Below are positions 27,700 through 36,800 of a stretch of DNA of 64,000 bases, piece after piece. The notes beneath the pieces are model-generated. The model was given only the letters and a program-made list of their open reading frames with translations. It made no database searches and had not been told where the DNA came from. Source of the stretch: Desulfovibrio piger (GTDB taxonomy: Bacteria; Desulfobacterota; Desulfovibrionia; Desulfovibrionales; Desulfovibrionaceae); the NCBI RefSeq assembly GCF_900116045.1, contig NZ_LT630450.1, forward strand, positions 1,822,501 through 1,886,500, written 5' to 3'. A program made the translations under genes and the position numbers. Within the stretch, counting starts at the first letter, position 1; the number at the start of each line of letters is the position of its first letter.

Positions 27700-27921
27700 A
27701 TGTCCGAAGACATTATCATGATCGCAGCCCGCAACCTGCAGCAACGGCGCCAAAAGGCCGGCCTCACCCAAAGGAAGGTGGCCCGTCTGCTGGGGCTGAA
27801 GACCGAGACCATCTGCCGCATGGAAAAAGGCCACAACCCTGCCAGCCTGAGACGCCTGCAACAATTCGCCGACCTGTACGGCTGCACGGTCATCGACCTG
27901 TTGCAGCCGCCCCGCTCCTAG
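27700..27921 (+). CDS. Xre-family HTH regulator
   Basis: A 73-residue DNA-binding protein made of one HTH_3 domain: NLQQRRQKAGLTQRKVARLLG, then LKTETICRMEKGHNPASLRRLQQFADLYG. It has no second domain, as in small phage-like repressors or in antitoxins, but no toxin gene is adjacent. CAGGAG lies 5-9 bases before the ATG. It starts 124 bp right of the invertible promoter segment, and no other clear promoter lies between, so the switch is a plausible on/off control. Confidence 0.85.
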   Translation: MSEDIIMIAARNLQQRRQKAGLTQRKVARLLGLKTETICRMEKGHNPASLRRLQQFADLYGCTVIDLLQPPRS

Positions 27922-28372
27922 CCCCCGGAAGCACGCCCCTCCACTTCCCGAAGGCTCCCTGGTCCCATGCCCGCCCGGGGCAGTCCCCGGCACGTCCCGG
28001 TCCATTCCCCCGGACCAAAGACCAGACCACGCCCTGCCAGGAAAGGAAACCCGCTTTTACCCGTTACTACGAGGCGAAAACGGTTTCCCCTATCCCCGCC
28101 CTCCATGCCATATGGCTCAAGAACGTACAGCATTTCAATGTATTGAATGTATTGGACATAACGGTCATGTGCACGGAACGGCCGTTGCCAGCGCATGCCC
28201 TCTTTTCTCTTCCGCTGGTACCGCTGTAATGACGCCGGAATATATGTAAACAAAAATAATTAGTATTTGCTTTTTAATGGTTTTCAGGTGTAGGATTTCA
28301 AGACATATCCCATAAAAAAATCATAGTAGAAAACTAATATTAATTCTCCCACTGCCCCCACGGTGTCCTTCC
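27922..28372. other. Intergenic region, AT-rich in its right part
   Basis: No gene is supported in 451 bp. From about 28230 to 28350 the DNA becomes AT-rich and unlike the flanks, which may mark an insertion junction or a lost passenger-domain region of the following gene. A short palindrome (GGTGTCC with GGACACC) lies at 28362-28380. Confidence 0.5.
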
Positions 28373-29743
28373 TTGGACACCCTGTTCATCAGCCATCGCC
28401 ATACCGGCAAAAAAGAGATCGACCTGGCATCACAGCCGGGATTTAACACGATGCGCAGGGACTGGATCGAAGACGGCAGCACCATCAGGCTCAAAGCGGA
28501 TCTGGCCAGCGGCAAGACGGATCAGCTCATCATCGAATGGCCGGACTGGCAAGGGCAGTTCAGCATCCATGTGACGCCCACAGGCGCAGAGCCCGGTATC
28601 GCCGAGACGGACTTCCTCGTCCATCTGGAGTCGGGGAACGAGGCCAACTGTGCGCTGGCCAATCCCGGCGGCAAGATAGATGCAGGGGTCTACGTCTACG
28701 AGCTCGCCCGCAGGGAGCTGCCCATGCCCGATGATCCTGACTCTGATGTATCTTTCTATATCGCCGTGGCGCCCGAACCTCCCCTGGAATGGTATCTGCG
28801 GCGTGTCGGGGACGAAAAATCCCCCACGGCCGAGACCGTTCTGGGGCTTTCGGGCATGGCCTCCGCCTATGCCATGTGGATGGGGCAGCTTTCCGACCTG
28901 CGCGAGCGCCTGGGCGAGATCCGTTACGGTAACGGCACGGACGGCCTGTGGGTGCGGGGCTTCACGGAAAAGAACAGGCTGTCCGGCCTGGCGGGCATCG
29001 ACTTCAGCCAGAATTTCTACGGCACGTCCTTCGGTTATGACAGGCTCGTGAAGCAGGACGACGCCAACAGGTGGCTGTTCGGCCTGCGCGGCCAGCTCAC
29101 CAGGGGCGAACAAGAGATCGACGGCCTGCATGGCGGCTCCGGTGACAGCCGCTCCTACGGCATCGGGGCGTATGCCACCTGGCAGCATGCGGACGGCTGG
29201 TACGCCGACACCGTGCTGACCTGGGACTGGTATGACCAGAACCTCAAGACCCGCATGCTGGACGGCACCCGGGTGCACGGTTCCTACCATACCTATGCCG
29301 GCGGCATCAGCCAGGAAGTGGGGCGCATGTTCCGCTTCGGCGACGGATGCTTCATCGAGCCCCAGTTCCAGCTCTCCTGGTACTGGATGAAAGGCATGGA
29401 CTTCACGACCAGCAACGGCATGAAGGTGGAGCAGGACGATGCCTGCGCCCTGACCGGTCGCGCCGGTCTGGTGCTGGGCAAAAAGTGGGATCTGTCCGAA
29501 GACCGCTACTTCCAGCCCTATCTCAAGGGCGGTGTGAACCATGAGTTCATGGGCGACCAGAAGGTCACGGTCAATGGCATCGCCTTTTCGGACGACCTGC
29601 GCGGGACCCGTCTCTACTACGGTACGGGCTTTGATGTGCAGTTCGCCCCCAATGCCCGGTTCTACGCGGAATTTGAACGTGAAGACGGACACAAGGCCTC
29701 CACGCCCTGGAGCGTGAGCGCCGGGCTGCGGATAGACTTTTAA
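28373..29743 (+). pseudogene. Autotransporter beta-barrel, 5'-truncated
   Basis: The open frame encodes the C-terminal part of a type V autotransporter: a short passenger end (DQLIIEWPDWQGQFSIHVTPTG), a linker, and a barrel of about 290 residues from GLWVRGFTEKNRLSG to the final SAGLRIDF, ending in Phe as needed for BAM. There is no signal peptide and no passenger. The frame opens in AT-rich DNA with a TTG at 28373 and no ribosome site; the first ATG is at 28451. It is a truncated gene, or a silent cassette for recombination with a full copy elsewhere. The Hin-type switch lies 0.8 kb upstream. Confidence 0.8.
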
Positions 29744-29796
29744 AACACCAACGACCTGTTCCGCCGCACGGGTGGTCAGCCCGGGAGTTCCGCTTT

Positions 29797-30310
29797 ATGG
29801 ACAAACCGCAACCTCAATATCACATCTCGGATATCACGTGGAGACGTATCCAGCCGCACCTGCCTGGACAAAAGGGGCAGTGGGGAGGGATAGCCAGGGA
29901 TAACCGCCTGTTCATCGATGCCGTCCTGTGGGTACTGCGAACCGGTGCCCCCTGGCGAAAGCTGCCGGAGGAATACGGGAAGTGGGGCACAGTGCACCAC
30001 CGTTTCATCCGCTGGAGAGACAAACGGTTATGGGAGAAGTTGCTCGAAATACTGATTGACGACCCGGACTTCGCGTGGCTCATCGTCGACACCGGCCCCT
30101 GCGGGGAGCATCGCGGCGGCGCTGTTTTTCTCCCTGCTCCCCGGCAGATGAAACACCATGCCGCCACCCGCTACCGCTGGCCGTGGATGCGCATGGTGTG
30201 CCAGTCCGAGTACCTTTTGCAGGCAATGCCGCAGCTGCTCACCAGCAGGCAGTGATCTTACCTCCAGGGAAAGGCCTGCCGCCTCCCCCACGGGGCTCCC
30301 ACCCGGCAAC
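29797..30310 (+). pseudogene. IS5-family transposase remnant
   Basis: The first 90 residues (HISDITWRRIQPHLPGQKGQWGG, then IDAVLWVLRTGAPWRKLPEEYG) are the DUF4096-type N-terminal part of an IS5-group transposase. The first catalytic Asp would be in WLIVDTG, but the next residues do not match the family. Family similarity returns in another frame near 30165-30270 (LAVDAHGVPVRVPF, then QAVILPPGKGLP). The rest, including the later DDE residues, is missing. No inverted ends were found, so the element is dead and its limits are approximate. Confidence 0.8.
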
Positions 30311-31137
30311 GTCCCGGCCCTGGGGACGGCAGGCCTGTCCAGCGGGAAGTGCCCCCGCCTCCGCGCTGGACAGCATGCTCCGCTGCCGCCCCCGCCGCGG
30401 GCGCAGCGGAGCATGTCATGACGGGCGGCAGCAGCGCCGACGAACGCCCTGTTTCCATATGACCGTACCTGCGCACTACCGGGGGACATCTCCACAGGAT
30501 GCCGCCTACTAGGGCACGTTTTTTCTACAGGCATGGAAACGGTCCGCCCCCCTACCCACATTTTGCCGACGAATAAAAAACACCATCAAAGCATTATTCC
30601 AACCAACGACATTACACTTCTTTTTTGGCCTACCGACTCCATTTTTTGCAATGCAATATAGCAATATAAAGAAAATACATAAAAAATTATCTACCTCTCA
30701 TAGAGTGCTACGCCGTAGTCCGATATACTACTGTACCACTAAGGACGCAATCCTATACCTAAAAAACAAAAAATGTCTTTATCTCATTATTATGATCCAC
30801 ATACACTTTATTTTAATCAATTCAACGCATATTACCGTGATGTAAAATAAAAATAATATATAATTTATGATAGTTATATTCAGGCATAAATATTTCAATG
30901 AAAACATTTTATTAACCAGCATATTTATTATATTTACATTAAATAAAATTCTATTATATCGTATATTCTATAAAGGCGAATGAAAGCGTCAGCTCTGTAC
31001 TGTCCCTGCCGGGCAAGGAAGGCGGCCTTTCCCCGCATGAAAGCTTTCGGCCCGGAACGACCGCTCTACCGCTATGCACGCCGGCCTGCCTTTTTTACGT
31101 AAACGCCGACAAAAAGGCCAACAATGCAGGAGGATCT
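30311..31137. other. AT-rich gap upstream of the repeat protein
   Basis: An 827-bp gap. From about 30560 to 30980 the DNA is extremely AT-rich, in sharp contrast to the flanks. The only open frames are short and have no known features. It probably holds the promoter and possible silencing (H-NS-like) or regulatory sites for the 997-residue gene; foreign origin is also possible. The last 130 bp are GC-rich again and end with a strong CAGGAGG site. Confidence 0.55.
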
Positions 31138-34131
31138 ATGGCCCTGTTATTTGACGAAAGCTATTACCTCAATGCCAAGCTTGAGCAGCTCCATGCCAAA
31201 GGGGAAATGGATGCTAGCGGCAAGCCCTACACCATGGAGTCCCTTGTCAAGGCCATCAGCGATGCCGGGCTGACACCGTACAGCCACTACACCCAGTACG
31301 GCTGCCGGGAAGGGCTGGATCCCTCTTCCACCTTTGACCAGTCCTACTATCTGGCATCCAAGCTGGCCCAGCTGCGCAGCACGGGCGAAGTGGATGCCGA
31401 CGGCAATGCCTATACCATGGCGTCCCTGACGGCTACCCTGGCTGCCCAGGGCATGTCTCCCCTGCAACATTACCTGCAGTTCGGCCGGGACGAGGGCCTC
31501 AACCCCAATGCCTGGTTCAACGAAAGCGAATACCTGAACGCCAAGCTGGCCCAGCTGCACAGCACGGGCGAAACGGATGCCAATGGCGATCCTTACACGC
31601 TGGCCAGCCTGCGGCAGGCCATCAGCGATGCTGGCATGACCCCGCTGGAGCATTATGAGCAGTTCGGCCATGCGGAGACCAACGCGGACGGCACCCTGAT
31701 CAACCCTTCCAATGCCTTTGACGCCAACGCCTATGTGGCGGCCAAGCTGTACCAGTTGCAGACCACCGGCAGCAGCGAGGAACAGACCGCTTGGGCGGAC
31801 AAGAGCCCGGCCGACGTGCTGGCGGCCCTGGAAGACGCCTCTCTGTCGCCCGTGAGCCACTATGTGCAGTATGGCGCCGACGAGGCCAATGCCGCCGGGG
31901 TGGCCCTGGTGCAGACCGTCCCCTCGGAACAGCGCGTGAGCAATGACCCCCTGCGTAACGACCTGGGCCAGAACGTGCCCTCCAACTACAACGACCCCAC
32001 CCCCGGCCCTGACGCGGCCGAGGCCGCACCGGTGACCAAACCGGCGGACATGGGTGGCCTGGCAGCGGAAAGCATCTCGCCCGGCGTCGTGCCGCCCGAG
32101 GCCCCTGTGGCCGTGCCTGGAGATGACGCCTATGTGGCCCCTACGCCCGGTACGGTGGATACCAATGAGGCCCCCGTGGTGCCGGAAACCGATCCGGACA
32201 GCGGTCTGCTGGTCCTTCCCGACGCCGAACCCGAGCCCGAGCCCGAACCGGGCACCCCTGGCGGCGGTACATCGCCCTCAGAGCCCTCCTTCTCGGTGAA
32301 TGAGACTGGGGATGGCATCTCCTTCACGGGCGTGACGGACAACAGCATCTCCCTGAGCGTGCAGGACGGCAAAGCCACGTTTACGAGTGGTAATGCTGTT
32401 GTCTCGGGAGTGGACATTACGGGCAGGCCCATTAACTTGGAGAACGGCCAAACGCTCACGGCCGACCTTGCTGACCTGGATGGGCTCACGGTGACCGGCG
32501 GGACTGTGGAGGGCAGGCTGCCTGGTGAAAACATCACGACCAATGAGTTCGCAGAAAATTCTATGCTGGATGGCTGGGAGATAGACCGGGCAAAGCCTGA
32601 AGGATTTAAGGTCATCGACGGACAGCTCCAGCAAGTCATCGGAGCGCCAGCTGATGGGGCGGATGCAAAGACGTTCCTCGGCGTGCAAGGATACAAATTT
32701 GATGATCTGGGGGCGAATGTCTCCAGCATGTCCATTGATCTGACGATCCCGGAGGAGTGGTTGGCCCTTGAGGTCCCTGAAGATGCCGCCGCCATCCGTC
32801 TGGCCGGCTTCTGGGGACGGGGCGGGGAATCTGGTGAAGACTACCCGCTCATTGATGTTGCGGTCAGGAAAAATGATAACGGGGAGAGCAAGCTGGGCTT
32901 CTATGCCTGGGATACGGTGACAGGAGAGCTTTCCCTCATGCAGGAAATCAAAAATCTGGGTACCCACACACTGGGCATCCAGGTCGCCAATGATATGTAT
33001 GCCTACTCCATCGATGGTGAAGTCCTGGGCTCGACTCCCATCGATGAAGAGTCAACACTGCCCCTGTCCACAGTCTATTTGCAGGGATACAGCTATGCCT
33101 TAGAGAAGAACACAGCGGATGATGTGACGTACGCGACTGTAGACCAGGTATTTACGGGCGGGTCATACACCATCACCTGGGACAATTTCACGACCACGAC
33201 AGCGTCCTCCGTGACTGGGGATCTTGACTTGAGCGGCATCTCCGGCCTTAAGCTCAACGCCCCCCTTTCTGTGGCGGAGGGTGCCACGCTGACCATCAAT
33301 GCCGAGCAGGCCAACGATCTGATCATCATCGGCAAGGGCGATGTAAAGATCGACGCCGCTGACGCGACAGAGGGCGTCAAGGTCGACACCGTTGCATGGG
33401 TCGGATCTTCCGACAACTGGTATAATGACAAGGGCTTCGCGGACGGCCAGCTTGCCGCAGTCACTGGCAGCAGCGGGGACGATTCCTTCTCGCTCGATCT
33501 GGCGGACATCGGCACGCTGACTGTCAACGAGGATAATAACACTGTTACCTTCACTACCCATCAAGACTTAGATCTTAATGGCGGCACCGGTAACGACACC
33601 CTGATGCTGACCTGGTTCGCTCCCAAGGGGAATGAGGGCCATACGCTGGAAAAGCTGAATGCTACCAATCTCTTTGACCACATTGAGGGCTTTGAAACCA
33701 TCATCCTCAACAAGGGGAATTCGTCCAACAACTTGCAGATAGACGCCTCCTCGCTGGGAGCTGCTGAGAACCCTGTGACCCTGATGCTGATGTCTTCCGG
33801 AACCATAGAGGGGATCCATGGTGATCTGGTCATCGGTTTCACGGAACCGGGGTTGAATCAAGATGTTAATTTCCAGCTTAGCGCCAAAGAGCCAAGCTCC
33901 ACGCTGAAGCTGGATATCGGGACGACGAGTGACCATGCCATTAACCTTTCCTCACTTGAGAATATCAGCGCAATCGTGTTCCAAGGGACGAATATAATGC
34001 TCGACGGCGACACCATTACAGGCAGCAGTGCTGACGGTAGCTGGAAAGTCCATCTGTCTGGTGTCGACGACGGCAGCAGTCTCAGCCTTGACGGGAACAC
34101 CCTGACCATCGGGGAGGCCACAGGAGTATAA
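31138..34131 (+). CDS. Large repeat protein, probably type I secreted
   Basis: A 997-residue acidic protein with no signal peptide. Residues 5-257 hold four repeats of about 61-67 residues with the pattern FDxxYYLxxKLxQLxxxG, YTxxSL, then HYxQFGxxEG. A Pro/Glu/Asp-rich linker follows at about 280-380 (EPEPEPEPGTPGGG). The C-terminal 600 residues are Thr/Ser/Gly/Asp-rich beta structure, including GGTGNDTLML near residue 817, a single RTX-like nonapeptide. These traits fit a cell-surface or secreted adhesin exported by a type I system from elsewhere. CAGGAGG precedes the ATG by 4-10 bases. Function is not established. Confidence 0.8.
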   Translation: MALLFDESYYLNAKLEQLHAKGEMDASGKPYTMESLVKAISDAGLTPYSHYTQYGCREGLDPSSTFDQSYYLASKLAQLRSTGEVDADGNAYTMASLTATLAAQGMSPLQHYLQFGRDEGLNPNAWFNESEYLNAKLAQLHSTGETDANGDPYTLASLRQAISDAGMTPLEHYEQFGHAETNADGTLINPSNAFDANAYVAAKLYQLQTTGSSEEQTAWADKSPADVLAALEDASLSPVSHYVQYGADEANAAGVALVQTVPSEQRVSNDPLRNDLGQNVPSNYNDPTPGPDAAEAAPVTKPADMGGLAAESISPGVVPPEAPVAVPGDDAYVAPTPGTVDTNEAPVVPETDPDSGLLVLPDAEPEPEPEPGTPGGGTSPSEPSFSVNETGDGISFTGVTDNSISLSVQDGKATFTSGNAVVSGVDITGRPINLENGQTLTADLADLDGLTVTGGTVEGRLPGENITTNEFAENSMLDGWEIDRAKPEGFKVIDGQLQQVIGAPADGADAKTFLGVQGYKFDDLGANVSSMSIDLTIPEEWLALEVPEDAAAIRLAGFWGRGGESGEDYPLIDVAVRKNDNGESKLGFYAWDTVTGELSLMQEIKNLGTHTLGIQVANDMYAYSIDGEVLGSTPIDEESTLPLSTVYLQGYSYALEKNTADDVTYATVDQVFTGGSYTITWDNFTTTTASSVTGDLDLSGISGLKLNAPLSVAEGATLTINAEQANDLIIIGKGDVKIDAADATEGVKVDTVAWVGSSDNWYNDKGFADGQLAAVTGSSGDDSFSLDLADIGTLTVNEDNNTVTFTTHQDLDLNGGTGNDTLMLTWFAPKGNEGHTLEKLNATNLFDHIEGFETIILNKGNSSNNLQIDASSLGAAENPVTLMLMSSGTIEGIHGDLVIGFTEPGLNQDVNFQLSAKEPSSTLKLDIGTTSDHAINLSSLENISAIVFQGTNIMLDGDTITGSSADGSWKVHLSGVDDGSSLSLDGNTLTIGEATGV

Positions 34132-34471
34132 CTTCTGCGTACCGGCAACCGGAAGGAGGAGCGGGAAGGCACAAGGTTTCCCGCTTCCGCGGTGCCGGGC
34201 AGATTCGGGGCGGTGGTCCGCAGGGGCCGCCGCCCTTCTTTGTCCTGCGCCTGTCCGCCGCCGGGGCCAGCGGCCCGCCGGCCCGCCCTGGTCCCTGTGC
34301 GGGCTCCGTCTTTGCTGCTCTCCGGCAACTTTCCTTGCAGGAACACCCGTCCCGCAAAAGCGTCCTGAACGTCGCCGTCCATCTGCCGGCTGTTGACCGG
34401 CAGCGGGCAACCAGACGAGAAAGCCCCGCAAAAACGATCTTCTTCAGGCAGCCGGGGCCCCGTGTCCGCCC
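34132..34471. other. Convergent intergenic region repeat protein/tupC
   Basis: A 340-bp gap between convergent genes without a supported gene. A terminator for the left gene is at 34208-34240. Confidence 0.5.
34208..34240 (+). terminator. Terminator of the repeat-protein gene
   Basis: A 12-bp GC-rich stem (34208-34219 with 34224-34235) including two G-T pairs, followed by TTCTTT. Confidence 0.65.
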
Positions 34472-35122
34472 CTATCCTTCCAGGCTCCAGCCCTGGCCCA
34501 GTTTGAGCTGCTCCCCGCCCAGGGCCCGCATGAGCGCGGGGTCGTGGGTGGAGCAGATGATGGCCGCGCCTTCGGCCCGGCACCGGGCCACGGCGGCGGC
34601 GATGGCGCGGGCGCTGCGCACGTCCACGTTGGAGGTGGGCTCGTCCAGCAGCAGGGCGCGCGGACGCAGCACCAGGCGCGAGGCCAGGGCCACGCGCTGG
34701 CGCTCCCCGCCGGAAAGGGCATTGGGCCCGCGGCGGCGCATGGCATCGGGATCATCAAAGCCCACCTGCCGCATGGCGGCCTGATAGGCTTCCTCCAGAC
34801 CGTCCCGGCGGCCGCGCAGCTTCAGGCCCAGCACCACGTTCTCGAACACGGTGGTCTTGAGCAGATAGGGCTCCTGGAGCAGCAGGCTCACCTCGCGGCG
34901 CGGGTCCTCGCCGCCGTGGTAGATGATGCGGCCCTCGTCGGGCTCTTCCAGAAAGGCCAGCAGGCGCAGCAGGGTGGACTTGCCGCTGCCGTTGTAGCCC
35001 ACCAGGGTCAGCACCCGGCCGCTGTGGATGCGCAGCTCGTCCACGCCCAGGGCGGGCAGGTCCAGCGCTGTCACGCGGCCGTAACGGCGCACCAGCCCGC
35101 TGGCTTCGTACAACAGGCTCAT
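34472..35122 (-). CDS. tupC: Tungstate ABC transporter ATP-binding protein
   Basis: A 216-residue ABC ATPase. Walker A is GYNGSGKST near residue 43, the signature is LSGGERQRVALA, and Walker B is ALLLDEPTSNVD. It is short, with no C-terminal TOBE/regulatory domain, unlike ModC. The start at 35122 overlaps the permease stop by 4 bp (ATGA). With tupB and tupA it imports tungstate; the identification rests on the TupA features and the adjacent TunR-type gene. Confidence 0.9.
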   Translation of the reverse strand: MSLLYEASGLVRRYGRVTALDLPALGVDELRIHSGRVLTLVGYNGSGKSTLLRLLAFLEEPDEGRIIYHGGEDPRREVSLLLQEPYLLKTTVFENVVLGLKLRGRRDGLEEAYQAAMRQVGFDDPDAMRRRGPNALSGGERQRVALASRLVLRPRALLLDEPTSNVDVRSARAIAAAVARCRAEGAAIICSTHDPALMRALGGEQLKLGQGWSLEG

Positions 35123-35814
35123 ATGCGCCCCCGGTGCTTGATGAAGGTCATGAGCACGTTGATGGCAAAGGCCATGAACAGCAGCACCAGGCCCAGCGCG
35201 ATGCCCTGGGCGAACTCGCCCTTGCTGGTCTCCAGGGCGATGGCCGTGGTCATGGTGCGGGTGTGGTAGCGCACGTTGCCGCCCAGCATCATGGCGATGC
35301 CCACCTCGGTGATGACGCGGCCGAAGGCGGTCAGGCAGACCATGGCGATGGCGAAACGCACCTCGCACAGGCTCAGCCAGGCCAGTTGCAGGGGCCGGGC
35401 GCCCAGGGTCAGCAGGGTCTGGCGGCAGCGGGGGTCGAGGCCCTCCACGGCCTGGGCCACCCACGAGACCACGATGGGCAGGGCCAGCAGGGTCTGGCCG
35501 ATGGCCATGCCCGGCAGGGTGAAGAGCAGGCCCCATTCGCCCAGCGGGCCGCGATAGGTGATGAAGGCGTAGACCAGCAGGCCGATGAGCACGGTGGGGA
35601 AGGCCAGCAGGGTGTCGGAGATGAGGCGCAAAACCTTTTTGCCGGGAAAATCACAATAGCCCAGGGCAAAGCCCGCGGGCAGGCCCATGAGCAGCGAGGC
35701 CGCCATGGCGTAGGACGTGGACACCAGCGTGGCCGTGATGGCCGAGAAGGTGGCGTCGTCCATGTTGGCCAGCAGGGCGAAGGCCGCCCAGAAGCCGTTG
35801 ACCAGATAGTCCAT
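35119..35814 (-). CDS. tupB: Tungstate ABC transporter permease
   Basis: A 231-residue inner-membrane permease with about five or six membrane segments. The EAA-type cytoplasmic loop that contacts the ATPase is in LGARPLQLAWLSLCEVRFAIAMVCLTAFGRVITEVG. It overlaps tupC by 4 bp and starts 98 bp after tupA. One copy probably forms a homodimer in the TupA-B2-C2 complex. Confidence 0.92.
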   Translation of the reverse strand: MDYLVNGFWAAFALLANMDDATFSAITATLVSTSYAMAASLLMGLPAGFALGYCDFPGKKVLRLISDTLLAFPTVLIGLLVYAFITYRGPLGEWGLLFTLPGMAIGQTLLALPIVVSWVAQAVEGLDPRCRQTLLTLGARPLQLAWLSLCEVRFAIAMVCLTAFGRVITEVGIAMMLGGNVRYHTRTMTTAIALETSKGEFAQGIALGLVLLFMAFAINVLMTFIKHRGRI

Positions 35815-35912
35815 AGATCACCAGGAACGCGACGGAGGGAATCCGTGGAGGGAGGTCGAAAAACGAAACGGGGACGGCCCGGAGACCGTCCCCGCCAACG
35901 GACGGAAAAACG

Positions 35913-36734
35913 CTACTTGCCGGCGTTGGGGAAGAAGAGCTGCTTGCCTTCCAGCTTGAACTCGGCGATGCGCTTCTGGGTGGAGGGGGCCACCCACCAG
36001 TCTTCAAACTTCTTGCCCAGGTCGGCCTTGGTCTTGGGGCACTGCTTGGGGTTCACGGTGATGACGCTGTACTGGTTGAACAGGGCCTTGTCACCTTCCA
36101 CCACGATGGCCAGGGGGTTCTTGGCGCCCTGCTGGGCGTTGAACTTGATCCAGGTTCCGCGGTCGGTCAGGGTGTAGGCGCCCTTTTCGGCGGCCATGTT
36201 CAGGGTGGCCATCATGCCCTGGCCGGCGGAGATGTAGAAGGCTTCCTTGTCGGGGTTGAGGCCGGACTGCTTCCACAGCTTCTGCTCGGCCTTGTGGGTG
36301 CCGGACTGGTCGCCGCGGCTCACGAAAGAGGCCTTCTTGTCGGCGATGGTCTTGAGGGCGGCGGCGGTGTCCTTGCCCTTGACGCCCGCGGGGTCGGCCT
36401 TGGGGCCCACCACCACGAAGTCGTTGTACATCACCTGGCGGCGGTCGATGCCGTGACCGGCCTTGACGAATTCCTTTTCAGCGGCGGGGGCGTGCACCAG
36501 CAGCACGTCGGCGTCACAGTTCTTGGCGATCTCCAGGGCCTTGCCGGTACCCACGGCCACCCATTTCAGCTCGATGCCGGTCTCTTTCTGGAAGGTGGGG
36601 GCCAGGAATTCCAGCAGGCCGGTATCCTGGGTGCTGGTGGTGGTGGCCATCATCAGCGTGTCGGCAGCCTGGGCCGGAGCGGCCAGGAAGGCGGCGGCCA
36701 GCACGGGCAGGAACAGTTTCTTCAGGTTTTTCAT
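35913..36734 (-). CDS. tupA: Tungstate-binding periplasmic protein
   Basis: A 273-residue substrate-binding protein with a signal peptide (residues 1-23, ending in AQA). The TTTS motif in MMATTTSTQDTG and the SRGDQSGTH segment are the family's oxyanion contacts and separate TupA from ModA and WtpA. It binds tungstate with high affinity in the periplasm. It is the first gene of tupABC and lies 66 bp after the regulator tunR on the same strand. Confidence 0.94.
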   Translation of the reverse strand: MKNLKKLFLPVLAAAFLAAPAQAADTLMMATTTSTQDTGLLEFLAPTFQKETGIELKWVAVGTGKALEIAKNCDADVLLVHAPAAEKEFVKAGHGIDRRQVMYNDFVVVGPKADPAGVKGKDTAAALKTIADKKASFVSRGDQSGTHKAEQKLWKQSGLNPDKEAFYISAGQGMMATLNMAAEKGAYTLTDRGTWIKFNAQQGAKNPLAIVVEGDKALFNQYSVITVNPKQCPKTKADLGKKFEDWWVAPSTQKRIAEFKLEGKQLFFPNAGK

Positions 36735-36800
36735 GATGCGACTCCTTGATCGGTTGATGATGCGCCGCCGGTTCGGAACGGCGGCCCCTTGCGGGAAATA

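Noticed and set aside
28071..28090. A loose palindrome with GGCGAAAA and TTTCCCC near 28.08 kb as a third invertase site
   Set aside because: Only 8 of 10 positions pair, and half-site length and centre differ from the two good sites.
30651..30845. A 64-residue frame in the AT-rich gap
   Set aside because: No ribosome site, no recognisable features, and such frames are expected by chance in AT-rich DNA.
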